DNA from: Phycisphaerae bacterium
GTDB lineage: Bacteria; Planctomycetota; Phycisphaerae; JAAYCJ01
DNA length: 9,944 nucleotides
Reading direction: 5' to 3'
NCBI GenBank assembly: GCA_012514125.1
Contig: JAAZAW010000243.1
Coordinates: 1-9,944 of the forward strand
Position numbers and translations under genes: made by a program. Shown piece after piece: positions 6,812-9,944 of this stretch; within the stretch, counting starts at the first letter, position 1, and each line of letters starts with the position of its first letter. Under the pieces are notes generated by a model that saw only the letters and a program-made list of their open reading frames with translations, was not told the DNA's origin and ran no database searches.

Positions 6812-8338
6812 ATGCTATCTAGAGTCAACAGCGTCACCTTAAACGGCATCGAAGCCATCGAATGTGAAGTCGAAGTCGATATCGCTTCTCGCGGTTTTTT
6901 TGGTTTTACAATCGTCGGTTTGCCCGATGCGGCAGTTCGCGAAAGTGTCGATCGAATCCGTGCGGCGCTGGCCAATTGCGGTTATCATTTCCCCAAACAT
7001 CGAACTTTAGTCAATCTTGCTCCTGCGGATATCAAAAAAGAAGGTCCCTCGCTGGATCTGCCCATTGCCCTGGGATTGTTGCTGGCTGATGGTCAGATCA
7101 CCTGGGAACTGCCCAGTAAATATCTGATTGTCGGCGAGCTTGCCCTCGATGGTCGGCTGCGGCGAGTCAAGGGCGTTTTGTCGGCGGCGCTGCTGGCGGC
7201 GAGAAAGAAATATCGCGGAGTCATCGTCCCCAGGGAAAATGTCGCCGAAGCCGCTATTGTCGAAAGTATCGAAGCGATCGGCGTGAGTAATTTGACCGAA
7301 GCAGTAGGTTTTTTGACCGCAAATCTTCCGCTTGATCCGACGCGTATCGATACAGAAGAAATTTTCAATCAGGTCGCCCGATACGATATCGATTTTGCCG
7401 ATGTTCGAGGCCAGGAACACGCCAAACGCGCCATGACCATCGCTGCCGCCGGTTCGCATAATGTGCTGATGATCGGCCCTCCGGGTTCGGGTAAGACGAT
7501 GCTCGCCCAGCGACTGCCGACGATTTTACCTCCGCTGTCGTTGGAAGAATCCCTGGAGACGACACGGATTTACTCGGCGGTGGGGTTGCTGGGTTCAGGC
7601 CAATCGCTCATCGGCACTCGTCCGGTGCGATGTCCCCATCATTCCGCTTCACCGATCGCTCTGGTTGGCGGCGGCAGTATTCCGCAACCCGGTGAAGTAA
7701 GCCTTGCGCATAACGGCGTTCTATTTCTCGATGAAATGCCCGAATTTCAACGCGCAACGCTGGAAATGATCCGTCAACCTCTGGAAGACGGCACGGTCAC
7801 CGTTTCCCGTGTGCAATCATCCATGACTTTTCCCGCTCGTTTCATTTTGGTTGCTGCCATGAATCCCTGCATGTGTGGTTACTTTGGCCATCCACGAAAA
7901 CGCTGCCGGTGTTCACCCAACCAAATCGAAAAGTACGTCGGCAAAATCTCAGGACCGCTGCTCGATCGTATCGATATCCATCTGGAAGTGCCTGTGGTCG
8001 AGCTTGATCGTCTGCGTTCCGCCGTCGATGGCCGATCCAGCCGGGAGATACGCGACGATGTGCTCCGTGCCCGCGAGATTCAGCAAAAACGTTTTAAAAA
8101 CAAGCCCAACATGACCAATGCCCGAATGGGGCCTAAACTGATTCGCGAACATTGTCAATTCGGCCCGGAAGGTGAAGCCATCCTTAAATCCGCGGTGCAG
8201 GAGCTTGGTCTATCGGCTCGTGCGCATGACAAAATCTTACGTGTCGCACGCACCATCGCCGATATTGAAGGCAGCGATCAGATCAAAACGGAATTCCTCG
8301 CCGAAGCCATCCAATATCGTCGCCTCGACCGGGCGTAA
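6812..8338 (+). CDS. comM: ComM/YifB family AAA+ ATPase (Mg-chelatase-like)
   Basis: The 508-residue length is normal for the family. The N-terminal ChlI-like domain (about 20-140) includes the conserved VGLPDAAVRESVDRIRAAL stretch and LVNLAPADIKKEG. The AAA+ core (about 190-395) has Walker A GPPGSGKT (222-229, Lys228), Walker B VLFLDE with Asp307-Glu308, and a family-typical cysteine cluster (Cys353, Cys355, Cys365, Cys367) within NPCMCGYFG...CRCSP, a likely metal site. LLDRIDIHLEV follows, and the C-terminal Mg_chelatase_C domain fills about 400-505. In Vibrio and related bacteria ComM is a hexameric helicase that promotes branch migration during natural transformation; it is not the bacteriochlorophyll chelatase. 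The start ATG6812 has no evident Shine-Dalgarno in the AT-rich 55-base gap before it, and the protein N-terminus MLSRVNSVTLNGIEA fits the family exactly, so the start is well supported by homology. Confidence 0.96.
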   Translation: MLSRVNSVTLNGIEAIECEVEVDIASRGFFGFTIVGLPDAAVRESVDRIRAALANCGYHFPKHRTLVNLAPADIKKEGPSLDLPIALGLLLADGQITWELPSKYLIVGELALDGRLRRVKGVLSAALLAARKKYRGVIVPRENVAEAAIVESIEAIGVSNLTEAVGFLTANLPLDPTRIDTEEIFNQVARYDIDFADVRGQEHAKRAMTIAAAGSHNVLMIGPPGSGKTMLAQRLPTILPPLSLEESLETTRIYSAVGLLGSGQSLIGTRPVRCPHHSASPIALVGGGSIPQPGEVSLAHNGVLFLDEMPEFQRATLEMIRQPLEDGTVTVSRVQSSMTFPARFILVAAMNPCMCGYFGHPRKRCRCSPNQIEKYVGKISGPLLDRIDIHLEVPVVELDRLRSAVDGRSSREIRDDVLRAREIQQKRFKNKPNMTNARMGPKLIREHCQFGPEGEAILKSAVQELGLSARAHDKILRVARTIADIEGSDQIKTEFLAEAIQYRRLDRA

Positions 8339-8494
8339 AAAATCTTGATCCGCCCTTTTGTCGCTTTTATCATTCCATCGCAGGTGGGATCACTTGAGGA
8401 ACCTCGTAACGCGCTCTTTTTGCGGCAGTGTACATCCCAAAGGGTGTTATCGGGTTGTAATAAAAAATATTATCGGTCCCTGCCTCTGAAATAT

Positions 8495-8523
8495 TTGACA
8501 ATTCCTATTGCCGGGAGTATTGT
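8495..8523 (+). promoter_or_regulatory. Sigma70-like promoter for the HNH endonuclease gene
   Basis: A perfect -35 hexamer TTGACA (8495-8500) is followed after 17 bases by TATTGT (8518-8523), four of six matches to the -10 consensus. Transcription would start near 8530, about 45 bases before ATG8575. It lies in a 236-base gap after comM, so the HNH gene need not depend on read-through. The rest of that gap (8339-8494) shows no gene and no convincing terminator. Confidence 0.65.
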
Positions 8524-8530
8524 AAAGAAA

Positions 8531-8553
8531 GGATGTGCGGAAAGTCGCACTCC
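8531..8553 (+). promoter_or_regulatory. Leader hairpin ahead of the HNH gene
   Basis: The start of the predicted leader can fold as GGA-(T bulge)-GTGCG, loop GAAAGT, CGCAC-TCC. It ends 7 bases before the ribosome site GAAGAGG (8561-8567). It could stabilise the 5' end of the mRNA or modulate translation; no known riboswitch class is recognised. Confidence 0.35.
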
Positions 8554-8574
8554 ATCTTTGGAAGAGGTTAGACG

Positions 8575-9207
8575 ATGGATGGTTCTGTCTCTATACTCGA
8601 CGCAAACGTTCTGGTGCTCAACAAGCACTATATGGCTCTTCGTGTCATTTCAGCTCGCCGGGCATTTTCACTTTTATTTCGCGATCTGGCCCATGTGATC
8701 AGCGTCGAAAATGGAAAGTATCAAACGTACGATTATCAATCCTGGACCGAGGTCAGCCAGCTTAAACGCGACTTCGAACCCGAGGGGTGCGAATGGATCA
8801 GGACGGTCCATTTGGAAATTGTCGTTCCGAAAATCATTCGTCTGCTTTTTTATGACAAACTGCCCCGGCAGGATGTCAAATTCAATCGCCGGAATATTTT
8901 CGCCCGCGACAACAATCACTGTCAGTATTGCGGGAAAAAATTCCCCATCGCCGAATTGAGTCTTGATCATGTCCTCCCTCGTTCGCAAGGCGGTAAGAGT
9001 ACCTGGGAAAACGTCGTCTGTTGTTGTCTCGATTGCAATATCCGCAAAGGCGGACGAACACCCGAACAGGCGCACATGCGTTTAATGGCTCAGCCGAAAA
9101 AACCCAAACGCTCGCCGTTGATTTCACTTAAACTCAACAACGAGCGATACGCCTCGTGGCGCGAATTTTTGGATCAGGCCTACTGGTCGGTTGAATTGAA
9201 AGAATAA
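8575..9207 (+). CDS. HNH endonuclease family protein
   Basis: The 210-residue protein has an N-terminal module starting ILDANVLVLNKHYMALRVIS and continuing with SARRAFSLLF, characteristic of a widespread family of free-standing HNH proteins found in planctomycetes, cyanobacteria and others. The HNH/zinc domain follows at about 105-165: CQYC (Cys116, Cys119), LDHVLPRSQGG with Asp131-His132, WENVV with Asn146, and CLDCN (Cys151, Cys154, Asn155), then RKGGRTPEQA. All expected zinc and catalytic positions are present, so it should be an active metal-dependent nuclease that nicks or cuts DNA; its physiological target is unknown. A basic tail (QPKKPKRSP) could aid nucleic-acid binding. ATG8575 is preceded by GAAGAGG at 7 bases. 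It is not an IscB- or Cas9-type protein, since no RuvC-like segments are present. Confidence 0.92.
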   Translation: MDGSVSILDANVLVLNKHYMALRVISARRAFSLLFRDLAHVISVENGKYQTYDYQSWTEVSQLKRDFEPEGCEWIRTVHLEIVVPKIIRLLFYDKLPRQDVKFNRRNIFARDNNHCQYCGKKFPIAELSLDHVLPRSQGGKSTWENVVCCCLDCNIRKGGRTPEQAHMRLMAQPKKPKRSPLISLKLNNERYASWREFLDQAYWSVELKE

Positions 9208-9284
9208 TTTTTAATGGCTGGATTGCTTTTTTCTGTCGGCCACTCTCGGTCTGTATCGGCTTTCTTCTGAATCGATCGCTTTTT

Positions 9285-9944
9285 TTACAAATTTACCAAC
9301 GGGGCGTTAATCTCCCGCTCCGGTGCTCGCAACGGCAGCGTTACCGAAAACGTAGCGCCCTCGCCGGGTACAGATGCCACTGCAATTGTTCCGCCCAGCA
9401 TGAGTGTAAGCTCTTTCGATATCGCCAACCCCAATCCCGTCCCCCCGTGTGTTCGGGCGACCGATCCATCCACCTGACGGAATTTTTCAAAAATTACCTG
9501 TTGGGCTTCAGGTGGAATTCCAGGTCCTGTGTCGGTGACACTGATGCGTATCTGCTCCGGCGGAACGGTCTGTGCCCGCAGCACGATTCGCCCGCCTTCC
9601 GGTGTGAATTTGATCCCATTCGAGAGCAGATTATACAAAATCTGCTGCAATTTTCCCGGGTCCGAGTCCATCAAAGGAATGTTGTCTTCCACATTCAAAT
9701 CCAACTGAAGCTGTTTTTTCTCGGCGATAGGTTTGACGAGGTTATATAAATTTTCACACAAATCCGCCACCGAAACCTTCTCAATATGCACTTCCATCTT
9801 GCCCGCTTCGATCTTCGCCAGGTCCAACAGCTCATTGATAATCCCCAGCAACGATTTGGCCGAAGTCAGAATATTCATCGCGAAACGATTGGTCTTGATA
9901 TCTTCTTTAAGTCCCGGATGATTCGAGAGCAATTCGGCAAAACC
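9285..9944 (-). CDS. Sensor histidine kinase, C-terminal part (5' end outside window)
   Basis: The minus-strand frame is open from the window edge to TAA (complement of 9285-9287), giving about 219 C-terminal residues. The first visible residues, GFAELL, match the end of the first HisKA helix just after the phosphorylated histidine ('HELRTPLNAILGFAELL'), which therefore lies beyond the window. The second HisKA helix follows (SLLGIINELLDLAKIEAGKM), then a HATPase_c domain with N box LYNLLSNGIKFTPEGG, G1 box DTGPGIP, F box FEKFRQ and G2 box GGTGLGLAIS. The protein ends about 30 residues after the last conserved strand (GATFSVTLPL) and has no receiver domain at the C-terminus. It would autophosphorylate and pass phosphate to an unseen response regulator; sensory domains cannot be judged. 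It converges on the HNH gene across a 77-base gap. Confidence 0.93.
   Translation of the reverse strand, partial: GFAELLSNHPGLKEDIKTNRFAMNILTSAKSLLGIINELLDLAKIEAGKMEVHIEKVSVADLCENLYNLVKPIAEKKQLQLDLNVEDNIPLMDSDPGKLQQILYNLLSNGIKFTPEGGRIVLRAQTVPPEQIRISVTDTGPGIPPEAQQVIFEKFRQVDGSVARTHGGTGLGLAISKELTLMLGGTIAVASVPGEGATFSVTLPLRAPEREINAPLVNL

Noticed and set aside
8346..8392. TGATCC/GGATCA inverted repeat after comM, as a terminator
   Set aside because: Six bp with a 35-base loop and no adjoining T-run.
8458..8472. TAATA/TATTA hairpin in the comM-HNH gap
   Set aside because: Purely AT, five bp, expected by chance in AT-rich DNA.
8345..8698. Open frame of 117 residues between comM and the HNH gene
   Set aside because: It crosses the promoter and overlaps the HNH gene in another frame, has no ribosome site and no recognisable domain.
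8339..9207. IscB/omegaRNA (HEARO)-like system around the HNH gene
   Set aside because: The protein has no RuvC segments, belongs to a common free-standing HNH family, and the upstream gap shows no long structured RNA.
9208..9284. Bidirectional terminator between the HNH and kinase genes
   Set aside because: There are T-runs but no adequate GC stem next to them on either strand.

Overview
The window looks like chromosomal backbone of a planctomycete, most likely of the Phycisphaerae. This is an inference from gene content: a DUF58/TgpA pair, paired DUF21 (CNNM)-CBS transporters, a free-standing LigD-type phosphoesterase domain, a planctomycete-like variant MBL protein and a ComM/HNH neighbourhood. 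No rRNA, tRNA, CRISPR array, insertion sequence or phage gene is visible. Coding density is high and the longest non-coding stretch is 236 bases.

Bases 1-2962 (+ strand): the 3' end of a DUF58 gene overlaps by 8 bases a large membrane transglutaminase of the TgpA type. Pairs like this usually follow a MoxR ATPase and are thought to act in cell-envelope or periplasmic protein processing. The transglutaminase carries an Arg/Thr-rich insert whose DNA is a cluster of short repeats and palindromes (1542-1698).

Bases 3014-6019 (- strand, convergent with the first block): a compact three-gene operon, transcribed from right to left. It encodes an MBL-fold protein that has lost most metal ligands, then a full-length CNNM-CBS-CorC/HlyC protein starting at TTG, then a shorter CNNM-CBS protein without the CorC/HlyC domain. 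Gaps are +14 and -11 bases.

Bases 6020-9207 (+ strand): from a divergent control region with a good sigma70-like promoter run a 67-residue membrane-like protein, a stand-alone LigD-type phosphoesterase domain protein, the AAA+ protein ComM/YifB, and, from its own promoter, an HNH endonuclease. The last three all belong to families linked to DNA processing. Bases 9285-9944 (- strand, convergent) hold the C-terminal part of a sensor histidine kinase that runs off the window.

I see no clearly new multi-gene system. The best leads are the metal-site-degenerate MBL protein, the asymmetric CNNM pair, the repeat-built insert in the transglutaminase, the PE-ComM-HNH run of DNA-processing genes, and an excess of the palindrome CGATCG in several reading frames.
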